A stretch of DNA of 64,000 bases from positions 62,001 to 126,000 of the forward strand of contig JANBVO010000038.1 in the NCBI GenBank assembly GCA_030052745.1, in the 5' to 3' direction. Shown here piece after piece: positions 21,752 to 33,777 of the stretch. Both the position numbers and the translations under genes were made by a program. This DNA is from Pleurostoma richardsiae. Taxonomy: Eukaryota > Ascomycota > Sordariomycetes > Calosphaeriales > Pleurostomataceae. The notes below the pieces were generated by a model. That model was not told the DNA's origin and made no database searches. It saw only the letters and a program-made list of their open reading frames with translations. Numbering within the stretch: position 1 is the first letter of the stretch; every line of letters begins with the position of its first letter.

Positions 21752-22864
21752 CTAAGCCTCTGAAGCCTTAAATAGCCCTTTCAGCCAAATTGATGTCGTT
21801 TTCTTGACCATCTTTAGGGAGCCTGCCACCCAAATGAGCCTCCCGTCCAAATTCTTTTTATCGACTAGTATCGCAGCAGACGACGCACGCGTGTCCACGT
21901 CCCACCGTCTCTTCACAGCACCGGGTTTGTGATAAGACCCCAGATACCGCGCGCGTGTAATCAGGTCTGGATGGTGGCGTGAGTAGCGTGTTGAGAATGT
22001 CTGCCATTTCCAGTCAGACGGCGAGCGGCAGTGGCCGAGCTGATGATAGGAGACAATTGAGACGTCCAGCACTTCTCGTTCTAGATCATGGTCGTCTGTT
22101 TCACGCCGCTGGACGGTAGTCGTATAGTCTGTTAGGCAAATTCCACATAAACCAGGGTCATCATGACAGTCTTTCACATAAGCGTACGAGTCATCGTCAT
22201 CCCAGGGTGACAACCCAGGTATCCTAGTGGGAAGTAAGGCGAGTAGGTCTCTCGGATCGCGCCTAGGTGGATGTGTGGTGACATGGTGACAGATGTGATG
22301 AGGGTAGCCACTCTCAAGAGCACGACGGTTGGACTGGCGATCTTGGAACAATAAGAGCCGGTGCGAAATACGAAGGAATAACTGATTCTGAATGACACGA
22401 GCAACAGAGCTGGTTTCCCAGCGGTCCCAGCAGGGTGAGATCTTCGCTTCAAGCTGACCGAGGCTAAGCCCTCTTCCAGGGCCAAAATAGTGTGCATTCA
22501 TGACGAGGCGGGCGTGATGGAACCCAAGGTACAGGTTCGCGAAGCCGTTGATGTAGGGTTTGCACGGGGGCTCTGCATAACTCTTCGTTCCGCAACCGGG
22601 CGCCCAAGAGTTCGAGAATTGGTGCAGCTGGATACAGCGGTGGCAAAAGAAGAAGCGCTGGCTGACGCTCTCTTCCAACAGAAGGAGAAGATTCTGTAGG
22701 CTCGTGGCGTCAAGGCTGGCTTTCGCGGCAGTGAAGAATGCGCGAAGAGCCAACTTGCAGGTGAGCGCCAGAGCCACGAAGGACTCTGGTGGAAGACACT
22801 TAGATACTCCGAACAAGATGTCGAGGGGTTGGTTTAACAGGAGGGATTCCGCTTGCGAATCCAC
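21752..22864 (-). CDS. F-box-like domain protein
   Basis: A 370-aa single-exon protein. Residues about 10-45 (LLLNQPLDILFGVSKCLPPE followed by SFVALALTCK) fit a degenerate F-box, the Skp1-binding motif of SCF ubiquitin ligases. The rest has scattered Cys and His (FFCHRCIQLHQF, HHICHHV, PGLCGICLTDY) that might bind metal, without a clear known domain. Such single-domain fungal F-box proteins are usually uncharacterised. It converges on the beta-propeller gene with a 40-bp gap. Confidence 0.65.
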   Translation of the reverse strand: MDSQAESLLLNQPLDILFGVSKCLPPESFVALALTCKLALRAFFTAAKASLDATSLQNLLLLLEESVSQRFFFCHRCIQLHQFSNSWAPGCGTKSYAEPPCKPYINGFANLYLGFHHARLVMNAHYFGPGRGLSLGQLEAKISPCWDRWETSSVARVIQNQLFLRISHRLLLFQDRQSNRRALESGYPHHICHHVTTHPPRRDPRDLLALLPTRIPGLSPWDDDDSYAYVKDCHDDPGLCGICLTDYTTTVQRRETDDHDLEREVLDVSIVSYHQLGHCRSPSDWKWQTFSTRYSRHHPDLITRARYLGSYHKPGAVKRRWDVDTRASSAAILVDKKNLDGRLIWVAGSLKMVKKTTSIWLKGLFKASEA

Positions 22865-23853
22865 ACCTCGCCGCGGCCATCCTAGCTAGCCCCATAACAC
22901 TCTTTCGAGGAAACCGGAGATTCTGGCCATTGTCGTCAGCGAAACAGTGAGAATTTCTAAACAAAAACTCGCTTGGTCGCGTAAGGTAGCCCGCTATTAC
23001 AAGAAAATGATGTGCGCTTTCGTAGGCGAACCGAGAACAAGGGAACACTTAGGGAAGCACCAGTCCATCCTGGTGTGGTTTAGGTTTGCCTCGGGCTTGG
23101 ACATGACGCCTCTGGAGCAACCTTGTTAAAGAAGCCAGACAGGAAAGCACTAATTCATGAGAAAAGTTGCTGCTACGGTAAATTCTGAGGTACCTGACCC
23201 ACTAGGTAAGATGGATGCTGCTGTAGGAGTTTCATTCCATGTTGTTTGTCTCTGATGTGAGCGGCCATGACACGACATCATCGACTTGGACCTGAGGTAG
23301 ATTACCTTGCCTAGGTACTCGAGTTGGCAACATGAAGATACCCATCCGGGAATGTGACCCAAAGGTACCTACCAGATATGTATCGTAGACCCGAAAACGG
23401 GCGACACCTTCCCTCCATGTGCCTGGGCACCTACCTAGGTACCTAGGTATCTGGTATAATTGTGGCATGGGAAGAGGTACCTGTTGCAAGTGTGCGTGGC
23501 TCCTCAGCTTCGGGGGATGGTACTTTCCCTTTGAGTATCCTGGGGGTATCTTGGAGAGAACTGCTCTCGGAAGCGTAAGGAGCTCAGCATAGAGCGGGAA
23601 GGAGCATATCGAGCAGTGGTGTCTCTTTGCTTCTTCTTTCGAGGACAGGAAATGCCTGCGCCTTACCCGATCCCTTCTCTTCCTCTTCCTCTTCCTCTCC
23701 ATGCCTCCTCTCTGTCTGTTTCTCTTGGTTCTCGTCTTGCTCGTTGTCGCCCACGTCTCGCTTTGCATCCGTACCCGCCGTCGAGTATCGCCTTGAGCAT
23801 CGCCTTCAGCATCCATATACTTGCTTTCTAATCGCTTCCTGGACTCTGTCACT
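22865..23853. other. Divergent intergenic region with TACCTAGG repeats
   Basis: About 990 bp between the F-box gene (-) and a secreted-protein gene (+). The part from about 23280 to 23460 has several TACCTAGGTA-like palindromic repeats. About 23600-23850 is C/T-rich and probably leader or promoter of the downstream gene. Confidence 0.5.
23430..23452. repeat. TACCTAGGTACCTAGGTA palindromic simple repeat
   Basis: Overlapping copies of the palindrome TACCTAGGTA sit close to single copies near 23306 and 23363. The same repeat type occurs at 15268-15302. Confidence 0.65.
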
Positions 23854-24693
23854 ATGAAGTCCACCGCCGCAGCGCTTCCAACCGTTCTTGTCTTGAAGGC
23901 CCTTGCCCTATTCCCTGGTCTGGCACTTGCAGCTGAAACAGAGACGCTTTTCAATGTCGTCGTGGACTCCCCGTCAACAACCACCACCCTGGAAGTGGCT
24001 GGCATCGTCACTGTCCTTCCAGCCCCGGAACCACTAGATCGCCGGAGCATCTCCATGGCGGCATCGACTGACGCGAGTGCCTACCTCTCACATGCCTACC
24101 GCGGCAGGGTTCCCGCCGGTGCAACCGGTGCAGCAGTAACGCGTATCGCATCCGCCATGTACGCTCTTGAGACAGCTTTTGAGGCACAGCCGCATGCCTC
24201 CGCCCGAGAGGCTGTCATGCTTAGTGCTGCTTTCAACGCAAGCGTCAATGTGACCCCTTTCCGACAGTCTGCCTACAACTGGGCAAGCATCCAGACTCAG
24301 CCTTGGTACTCAAGCCACGTGCCGGCAAAATACAAGGACGAGGTGTCCGTTTTCGTCTCCAACTGGTACGAAGCAGGGCGTGCGGAGCTTGAGGGTGTAA
24401 CAGAGGTCACATCGATTGCCTCAGCACCCCAGCGCAAACCTGAGGCAACGAAAGCCTCAAGCACAAGTTATGCAGGAACAGTCACCATTCGTCCCGGACT
24501 GACCACCATCACACAGCAAGGCTCCCTTTCGGTCGGTCCGCCTCCCTCCACGGCCAGTTTCTTGTATATCTGGCCGGCTACCACCGAGGTCGTCGCCACC
24601 GGTGAGGGATCAAGCATGAGGTGCGGGCTTGCAAGCAGTGTGGTGGCTTTCATCGCTGCCTGTGTGGCTGCTGCCTGGTTACTGGTAAACTAG
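23854..24693 (+). CDS. Secreted GPI-type protein, unknown function
   Basis: 279 aa. The ATG at 23854 gives a signal peptide (MKSTAAALPTVLVLKALALF to about LALA). The mature part carries an Ala-rich helical domain with the motif FNASVNVTPFRQSAYNWASI and predicted N-glycosylation sites (NAS, NVT). A Thr/Ser-rich linker follows (GTVTIRPGLTTITQQGSLSV). The C-terminal hydrophobic segment (SSVVAFIAACVAAAWLLVN) fits a GPI-attachment signal or a single membrane anchor. I do not recognise the family. The product is probably at the cell surface. Confidence 0.68.
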   Translation: MKSTAAALPTVLVLKALALFPGLALAAETETLFNVVVDSPSTTTTLEVAGIVTVLPAPEPLDRRSISMAASTDASAYLSHAYRGRVPAGATGAAVTRIASAMYALETAFEAQPHASAREAVMLSAAFNASVNVTPFRQSAYNWASIQTQPWYSSHVPAKYKDEVSVFVSNWYEAGRAELEGVTEVTSIASAPQRKPEATKASSTSYAGTVTIRPGLTTITQQGSLSVGPPPSTASFLYIWPATTEVVATGEGSSMRCGLASSVVAFIAACVAAAWLLVN

Positions 24694-26402
24694 AACGGTT
24701 CAGATGGATGAGAGTTGTGCTTTTGTCTGCCGAGATTGGCTCTCTTCTGAGGGAGGAACCTGGCTGGTAACGGGATATTTTGCCTAGTGGTCAGACTGCA
24801 AATAGACTTTACGCTTCATACCTAGGAATCGACGCATGCCAACCACCAATCCTTCTCTGCTGTAGTCCTCGAGGTTGATCAGCCCTGTGGAAAGAGGGTC
24901 TCTGAGTATAATGCATCTTCTTTGACTTATTATTACCTGAATGAAGTGCGAGGATAGGCAAGGTCTTGGTGCGAAGTCGGAGCGAAAGAAGCATCGGACA
25001 GACTTCCGCATCGGTGATTGATTCAAAACGGAGTCGCCAAGACCAAAACTGGGAGCACCAAACATCCTTTATCAGTCGGGTATCTACCCGGTTCCCGGGT
25101 CCGGCCTATCTCTTCCCTGCCGACTTGCCCTGCCTCCGCCACAAGGTAAGGGAAGTCTGCACTGGGCCCCTAGTAGGATCTATGGCGGACGCCCATCTTG
25201 TATTAATGAGGTGAATATGGCGTGATTTCACGCAACAAGGTGATTAGGGCTCTTCCTGATACGTTTACGGGACTGACGATCGTTGTTCCTCGTAGTGTAT
25301 CACCACAGGTCCGCCGGGAGGACCAGGAACGTTGATTTATATCGACCTCGAGCCGTGATGCCAGACAGGCTCCAGGTATAACAGTAACTAAAACTAAATC
25401 TCTGTCGGAAGGACCGCCTTGCGTGCTCCACTCCGCGACATCGTGCCCACTCCAGCGGAGAAGAGCGGCCGACCGGGATGGCCGGTTCATCATGACATGA
25501 ACGTTTTTTGCACGCGGTCGACGGATGTGCTCGACGCGTCACAGGTGAGTCGTAAGAATCCCGGTAGTAATAAGATTGAGCACTGCCCCTATTCTGCCCC
25601 CTGCGTCTAGCGCCCCCTTGCTAGCATCCTCCGCAGATAAGGCGAGCTGCAGACAAATTGGTGGAGCGTCGGAAGCGCTAGGCTGGAGTTCGCTTGTCTC
25701 CCCGTATCAATGCTCGCTCCTCTTCCGCACATCACGATAGTCGGTCTCGTTCGCTGCAGCCAAGATCACGCCTTGTGATCATCAGTCTTCCCCCATGGCC
25801 GACGTCTAGAGACGGCTGCCGTCGGCCTCTCAGCAAGCTAGAGCGCTGCCCCCTTCCCCTCTCTTGTCGTGGCCAAGCGCGCGGGGGGAGATTACGGCGC
25901 TTCCGATGGGGGGCCGTTTGCTCGGTTGTCAAAGCAGCCAGCGGCCAACAGGAAGAGGCCGCTAATAACTGCCCATGACAGCAGAGCATGGATTGATTGA
26001 ATGCGGGGGGTCTCCTCTTCGGACCCTTAACCATGTCGCCTTGATGTCCCAGCGGGACTCGGGTTCAGCCGATACGACCTGCCCTGAGCTTTCTTTCCCG
26101 TCTGCCTCTTCTTCCTATGCAGCATCGGGAAGCAATAGCTTGCTTGACAGGAGAGACGGCGAACCCGGGAGACGCCTGCAGAGTGGCCCTTCGCCTGAGC
26201 TCTATCACCGCAAACACCCTTATCTGTCCCACTCATCCTACTGTATCTAATCACCCCTATCTGATTCTATCCCGGCACGCCTATCTCAGCTTAGTCTGGT
26301 CTCGGCATCATATCCATCCTTCCATATCTCCCTAAACCATCCCGCCCCAGAAAGCAAGCAAGCGGCCGGCTGAGCCCCAGACCAGACTCGAGCCCGGCCG
26401 AG
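24694..26402. other. Intergenic region, 1.7 kb
   Basis: No gene is supported. Several short ORFs overlap on both strands without protein-like features. The last about 250 bp before 26403 are C/T-rich and fit a fungal leader. Confidence 0.45.
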
Positions 26403-28367
26403 ATGATGAACCTGCGCTCCAAGCTTCACCTGGCCATACGGCCGACGCGCAAGTCGTCGAGCTCCGGCAAATGGGACCAGTCCGGCTCCGAGAGCTCAGG
26501 AGCGGCTGGTGCTGGTGCTGGCACTGGCGCTGGCGGCCGAGCTGCCCCGCCCCCAAGGATGATGTCCCTGGCCAGCCTGCCTGCCGAGCTCCTACGCAAG
26601 ATCGCCGCGTGCTGCGACCTGCTGGACATCCTGGCCCTGCGCGGGACGTGTCGGGCCATCCGCGGCGGCGTCGATGACGCGAGTGTGTACATGGAGTCAC
26701 TTCGCATGCACGTGAGTACCTCAACTACAACAACCCCATAACGCTTTGATGCTTTTCTTCAGCTGTGTCTACTTTTCTTTCCTCCATTCTCTAGCCTCCT
26801 TCCTAACTTTCTGTGCCTCGGTCATCCCATCCCGCCTAATTTTCGCGGCATTATGATGGTGGTGACACATGTGTTGCCGTGATCCTCCTGCGTCTCCTCT
26901 TACCCCGTGCTTCCCTCCCGGGCCATGCTGTAACTGACACGCCGACTTGGGAACGAGAAAAGATACCGCCCTTCACTTCGCTATGCGTCATCGGGAGAGA
27001 TGCGTTGCTGGACGCGCTGAAGGCTCAACTGGCTGGCCATGAGCCCGCGATGCGGGTATGGGCAGCGATGGCCGTTGCCGTCGAGCGAAGGGCGAGTCTG
27101 AGGAATAAAGTCAGGGCATTTCTGGTACCGCTACTCGAGGTGTGCAGGACACGAGCTGATGATGGATCGCCACCGGTTGGTCCTAATACTGTTGAGGAGC
27201 TGGAGTCAAAAATTGCGGTCATGTCGACTCTGCTAGTGCTCGGATGTGAGTACAGTTGCAGTCTTATGTTATTCCTCGATACCCCTATCTTATCCACAAC
27301 AAGTATATGGACTTATCTGTCCTCGCTGCTTGGGGGTCGATTATGACCCTGGCTGACTTCCCTTCCTAGATTCAAACATCTGCGACCTCGAGACGAGCAA
27401 CTACCTGATGTCCCTCAACAGCTGGCGGACGAAGCAGCGCCTCTGGCGAGAGTCCAAGCTGCTGGAGAACAGGCAACTCAACCTGCAGATTGCCTTCTCC
27501 ATGGTCATGGGCGCGATACAACCCCCTCCCTGGACGCTGGGCGGCGACGAGCACGACCGGCGGATGAAGGAGCTGGCCTACCGCGTCAAGGCAGAGTACC
27601 ATTCGCACAACCTGAGCCATGTAAATGACGCGTTCTCCACCACGTGGGAGGGCCTGCAGACAAGGTCGCTGCAGCTGGCTGGCGTCATGGCGTACCTACT
27701 GAGGGCTAAGGGGCAGGAGGATCTCCCTCGTGCCGACCGGATACCCTACCTCGATCCCTCCGTGTGCGACGACGACAGCAGAAATGACGATGCGGATACT
27801 GCACAGCCCGCCCCGAAACTTCCTTTGCTGGACAGAACAGACGGGACTACATCAAGCTACCTCACTACGTCGGGACGATCCTGGCAGGAGTGGTACTCGT
27901 CCCGCGCGCAAGAGGTCGTCAGCGCCATTGACGAGGAGGACTGGTACGGCTACTACATCTACTCGCTTGAGATGGGGACGTCGTCCGATCCCGCGATGGA
28001 GGACATCCGCTTCTCCGTCGCTCCCGCGGATAACGGCAACAGCAGCAGCCGGAAGAAGTCGACGGTGTCGGCCTCGTCGTCCTCGTCGGGCAGGGGCGCG
28101 CTCCAGGTGGAGGCGCGGGGCTGCAAGGACGGCATCACGCGGGCGTTCAACTTCGTCGGGTCGGTGGCCGCGGCGACGGGCATGGTCAGCCTGGAGAAGC
28201 AGTACGTGGGTGCACACTCGTGGGCGTACGAGGGCGTGGTGACGCCGCTGGGCATCCTGGGCGAGTGGGGCCGGCAGGGCGCCACGGGCATGATGGGGTA
28301 CTTCTGGCTGTGGAAGAGGAGCTGGATGGACAGGGACGTCAAGGTGGATAGTCTGCCTTACTACTGA
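26403..28367 (+). CDS. F-box protein, three exons
   Basis: Exons are 26403-26711, about 26963-27245 and 27370-28367, giving 529 aa. The F-box is at residues about 54-90 (SLASLPAELLRKIAACCDLL, DILALRGTCRAI), after a low-complexity Gly/Ala linker. Intron 2 (124 nt) is secure: VLG-YSNICDLETSNYLMSL closes phase 1. Intron 1 (251 nt, donor GTGAGT) is less certain. The acceptor AAAAG at 26962 keeps frame and has a TAACTGAC branch-like site about 25 nt upstream. The C-terminal half has a Ser-rich insert and a conserved-looking end, GAHSWAYEGVVTPLGILGEW. Probably a substrate adaptor of an SCF ligase. The target is unknown. Confidence 0.75.
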
Positions 28368-29160
28368 TGGGTGACTGGCGTAGCTGGGTGATCATCCGGA
28401 CACAAGCGGAAAAGGAGGGTCGTGTTTAACCCCCGGTGGCTGGCTCGGGCCGAACTGTGGTGTAGGATCGGTAGTTACTTGGATATATATTTGGATTGTT
28501 GCTATGGTAATTTGGGCTAAGAGGCTCCTTGACAGACGGGTCTGGGTCTGCTACTTGGGTGCTTGTGTCGGGAGATTGAGTCCTATATAAGTTAGACACG
28601 GTACCAGCGTATGGGCTTCGTGGAACCTGGATGGAACAATAACAGGGATTTTTGGACATCATTCAGGTTTTGACTTACCTAGAGAGTTTGAAATTGTGAC
28701 TCGCGTACAAGCTAAATCTTGCTCCCGGAGTTCATGGCAACCACCGACCTCGGGCACAACGCATCATCAGGGCAGCCCTCTGTTCATGGCCTCCTTTTTC
28801 TCGCTCCAACCATGCCTAGGAGTATTTCCCCCGGCTCCTAGCTCCAGATTCCCATGGTCAATAGCGGAAAAATTGCCATGATATCGAAATACTGGAAGAA
28901 CTCTTCCGCAGGTCTGATATAATTAATCCCTTCTGTTGCCGACACGACCGTGTTGCCCTGGGAGGAGCAATCTTTATCCTACAAAAATACACCCAATCAA
29001 ACCAGCCGGGCGAACATTCGATATTGTGGTGCCAAAGCTGCCTATATCTAGCTTGTAGGGGCTCTTCAGCCGCTCTTGTTGATTTCGCACCTCCAAGAGC
29101 ATCTCTTTTAGCTCCAATGGGCACGAACGCTGCGTGTCGAGGAAGGCATTGAGAGCCAGA
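28368..29160. other. Convergent intergenic region
   Basis: About 790 bp between the F-box gene and NLR 2. No gene or repeat was recognised. Confidence 0.45.
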
Positions 29161-32100
29161 TTAAGTCTTCATAGGAGCGCACTCCCCTTCCTGTTCTGTC
29201 TTAGGCACGTCGCGAGCTGCGCCTTTTCCAATGCGCTCTCCAACGATACGCAACAACTCCATACCCTCGTCGTTTTGGGTGGCCATCGCCATGGCCAGTG
29301 CATCCTGCCATGTGGTATCAGAGCAGCCGCGGGCAAGATGTTCGATGAGGTATAGGAAATCTTTGCCCAGGTGTGTCGCGCGGACAACAAGCCCGGCCTC
29401 TACATCCGTTGGCGGCGGGGCATCTGAGGAACGAAGATGGGGGGCCTGAACGATGAACTTGGCGAGCTGACTCGAGTGACAGGTGACTTCCACCGGCAGC
29501 TGCCCCTTCTTCGAGATATCATGCCGGACCAGGCAAGAGATAAGATCGAGGTATCGGGTAGCAGCTTTGACTTGGAAGTCCGAGCCTTTCGTCACCATTC
29601 CGTTCGCTTTGCCATGAAGTCCTTGTCGGCACTGCGTTATCAGTGGCGTAACATCACGAGCAAGAAAGTTCTCCATATGTGATGGCCAACTATGGAAACT
29701 GCAGCAAGAGTCAGCGATTATGGCTCGTCTCTCAAGTTCACTCAACATAACCCTCAACAGGTCCAGCAACACGTCGAGAAACTCGAAAGGTACAATTAGC
29801 TTCTCAGTTAAAAATCGCCCTTGTCTTTCAGGATTACCCCCAGAGGTTCGAAGGGGAAAGTATTTCTCGACGGATGTTTTGAACAACCAGAAGACGTGCT
29901 TGAACGCTGAACAGCCATGCTGGAGGTGCTCGGCGCCTGGGTCTGCTCCTAGCAGCACAAGATCCGTTGCCATGGCGTAGAAGCTCTTCGATCTTTCGGT
30001 ACAAGTCGGAAGATTAGGTGTCGGATTTGCTTCTTCGAGTGCAATCCAAAGCGGAGGTAAACGCCTCGGGCCGGACACAACATTGGGGTCCGCTCCTCGC
30101 AACGTAAACTGCGCGAGGCCGTGTTCCCAGCCCGACACTATAGCGACATGCATAGGTGAATGCAGGGGAAAGGCGCTCATTTCATCTGCCATGGCGTTGA
30201 TGCGGACCATAGAGTGCTTTGTCAAAAATTCGAAACCAACCAGGTCGGATGCTGCCACGCAATGGCAAAAGATATCCTGCAACTCCTGGCTGTTTTTCAA
30301 AGTGACAGGACATCCATATGTGGTGACGTGCTCTTCAGCCAGTTCCCAGGCTCTCAGCTGACAGCAGCGGCGCAGAAGTGTGCTCCCGCGGTGGCCTCCT
30401 AGGCGCACACCCGCGGATTGCAACACGATCCTGACGATTTCAAGCCTCGCATGGGACATGCCTTGCAGCGCCGTGTTTAGACAGGCCTCGATATCTTGAC
30501 TTGCAAAGTCGCCTGCTGATAGATTCATCAAGTCTCTCGCGAGCGCGATATTTTCGTTTCGGCATGCATGCGACAGTAGGCTAATAAGGCGAGGCGGGTG
30601 ACTGAGAATATAGGAGAGGGTTTCCTGGTACAGTGCATATTCATGCCTCTGGGTCAACCATAGAGCTAGATAAAGCTGCCTATCATCCACGCAGCGATAT
30701 GCAATACGTGATCGGATGAGCCTGAAAATCTCCAAAACGACATTGTCAGGCTGACCACTCGATAGAATAAGAGCCAAGGGGTGACGGCTCCCTTGGCAAA
30801 GATCAGGCACGGCCCCGAGCTCAATGAGAATTCGAACCATGTCGACGTTCCCCTTGGCACAAGCAAACTCAACAAGAGGCTGCTGCACAAGCCCTAGAGA
30901 GTTCGGCTCCAGTACTTTGCCCATTTCCGCAACCACTGGAGCTTTGTTCGAATACACGCCGGCAATGACAGCACGTGCCTGATTGTCGCTTGGGTCGGCT
31001 CCCCTGGCGATCAGGCTGCTGACCATCTGAACTCTGCCAAACAATGCCACAACAGGGAGGAGGGTCCGGAGAAGTCCTGGAGTAAACGAAATTTCAGAAA
31101 GGTGGCCGGAAAACATGTTGAGAACCCTCATGATGTCAACTATGGTTTTGATACCGCGCTTGCTCCTTAACTCGTTTCGGAGGAGGAGGGCATGGCTGCT
31201 GAGGATGGCCCAAGCAACTCTCAGGGACACGTTGCGGAGCAATGAGAAGCCCTGAAGATTGATGACTGTTGGCGTTTCTTGAGCGAAGAAAGAGCATAAT
31301 GAAGGGGGGCTCCACCCTTGCCCGTTTCGCAGGATTATCCTAGGCCGTTTGTCGGGTTGTAGGTATTTTAAGATTGTGAATCTGATTCGAGTGGCATAGA
31401 TTTTGATAAATGCCGAGCATAACTCGTATGCATCGTTGTCTTCTTCGAGATACTTGCTATGTGCCAACCAGTACTCAGTTGCATACTTCAGGAAGTGATG
31501 CGTCGGCGGAATTGATCCATTTAATGTAGCCAAATCGGAGAGGACCCCCTCTATCCTCGGATCTTTCGTTGCCTTGGGCACTAGCAGTCTTGAAGTAAAC
31601 TTCTTGACCGTTCGTAGAGGTGGTAGCGCCGATTTGATTATCTCCGACGGTATCTCACTGGCTCGGAGTCGAGGGACAACGGTTTTTGAGACTTGCCGGT
31701 TGAAATCGGGATAGCTGAGATAGGTAACCGTTATGCCTGCAAGTTCGGCATGGGCATTCTCTATTGTGAATTCCCATTCACAAGACTGATTCTTGCTGCT
31801 GAGAAGAAAACTTCTAACACTGTGGTGTGTCAGATGAAGTGTAGTCTCTTCCTCGTCAAACATAACGAGGCTTCCACAGCAACCCATAACTGAGAGTATG
31901 TCATTGACTTCCCAATCACGGTGCCGGATGGTAATTCCAGCTTTGACTGCAAGAGCCTCTCGCAACTCCTCTGCGGTAAGTGGCCGGTATGCCGCAAGGA
32001 GACATTTCAGAATTTTCGGCTGGAACAGCGGAGCAAGCCGCTTGGACTTGTCAAGGACACGACAGAATAGTGAATATAGGTCGCTTGGGAGGTTGCCGAT

Positions 32101-33777
32101 GCTTTCGCGAATGCCGCCATCAGTTTTCTCCATGCATATGCAGTCAATCTGCAGAACGACCCATAGGAACCTTGCCTCGTACAGTTAGAGGTATAAAACC
32201 AACCAATTGATCCTGGTGCAAACGTACATGCCTTGTGCTCCCTCCAATAGAGCGTTCTCGATTTCCCTCAAAAGGCCGGGGTCCCGGGTTCCAAGCTCCC
32301 CTAGAGATTGTCGATTTTGCAGTTCTGCACGAATATAGTGTTCAATATCGGGATTACGGTCTGATAGTAATAGAACTCCTCGGCGGTCGAACATCCCAAA
32401 TTTCCAGCGCGTCATAATGTCCACTTCGGATCTGGCGGACATACAAAGATGAAGGTTGAAAATATCTTGGAAACGGCGCATGGTGTCTAGAATAGTTATT
32501 CTTGCATTTTCATCACACTCGTCGAGCCCGTCGAGGATGAAGTAGGCGCAGTGCTCTCTCGGAATGACATATTCGAGGGATGCGAGTATGCCGTCTTCAT
32601 CCAATGGTGGTCTGAGACTTCGGAGACTCTTGACAATTTCGTCATTATTGTCGAACAGGAACTGTAGGACCTGTCGAGCAAAGCTTCCTGTTACCGATCG
32701 CGTCGTGAGGCTCTCTGGATCATCGTGACGACAAAAGAAGTACATGATGTTCGCCTTCTTGTTCCCAATGGACAAGTCATCGACTATGTTGGCCAAGAGG
32801 ATCGACTTCCCCGAGCCTAGCTTGCCGCTGACAATAAAGGTGGACGACCGGCTTTCGGTCCTCCAAGTTCGATATTCTTTGTCATTTTTAAACGCAGTGG
32901 CATTGCCACGTTTTCGAAGGAACTTCCATGTCTTCTCGTGACGGTAGCTGCTGCATGCCTTAAGCCATCTCAACTGCATCTCGAATACCTTTGACTGCGA
33001 GAGCGGGACTGCCATGCGAGCGACTACGGAGCGGAATCTGGAATTCTCTTTGGCCTCTTCTTCAACCCTTTGACTAGTCAGGATACCTACCTGCTCCCTG
33101 ATCGAGCTTGACCATAACTCCAGGTCGGCCTCTAGGGACTTCAGGCTTGATTCGTCGACAGACCCTATTAGCGTGGCCAAAACTGACTTGTTCGCGAGTC
33201 TCATGACATGCTGGCAGAGCTTGACGACAACGATGAAATATTCCGAGAGGTCAGATCGGAGCGCCTTCGACCGTGGATAAAGAATGGCGAGCAACTCGTA
33301 GCGAGGTGCTGAACGGCCAACACGCATGAAGAGAAGAGAGAGCTTCTCTAGTGATGATGCGCCACCGGACAAGAGCTGAAGAATGTTAGCTGTCAAAATT
33401 TAGTAGGGGGAGAAGGAATGCCAACTACTAACTAGGAGCGTGAGTCGGACAACAGACCACACACCGCAAGCAATGAGATTTTGTGAGCCGCCAACGAGGA
33501 TGTCTCCCAGGCCTGCAAATTGCTGGACGGCCTGGAGCAGGCTGATTAGTCTCGGACCGAAGCATCTTGCTCCAACCTTCCCTCCAGACGTCCGGTCAAT
33601 CTCGGCAACCACGGCTCTGACATCGCCAATCTGTGGCGGGGATAAGGATGCTTTCGACCTCTGGGCTCTGAAGGTAGCCTTCTGCTCTCCGGATAGGGAG
33701 GCTTCAAACTCCGAGACGGCTTGGGCCAGCCGGATTTCCGGCTTCAATCGAGATGCGTTTGCAACGGCGAACGACAT
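29161..33777 (-). CDS. Large NLR-like protein: DUF7708-type N-terminus, NACHT, ankyrin-type repeats (NLR 2)
   Basis: 1500 aa from exons 33777-33433, 33375-32228 and 32170-29161. The start MSFAVANASRLKPEIRLAQA matches the usual beginning of this family; the frame is open upstream. The N-terminal domain (ACGVWSVVRLTLL, EKLSLLFMRVGRSAPRYE) is of the DUF7708 type seen before fungal NACHT domains. Walker A is GKLGSGKS (about 299-306) and Walker B is YFILDGLDECD (about 393-401). Intron 1 (57 nt, donor GTTAGT, branch CTAAC, acceptor TTCAG) and intron 2 (57 nt) both close. Intron 2 falls inside the Met codon of AQGM-FLWVVLQID, as in NLR 1. The C-terminal about 900 residues contain diverged ankyrin-like units such as GNVDMVRILIELGAVPDL. 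Likely a cytosolic recognition or heterokaryon-incompatibility-type receptor. Confidence 0.88.

Noticed and set aside
23232-24056. 274-codon minus-strand ORF upstream of the secreted-protein gene
   Set aside because: Low-complexity Arg/Lys/Thr translation overlapping the start of a protein with a clear signal peptide.
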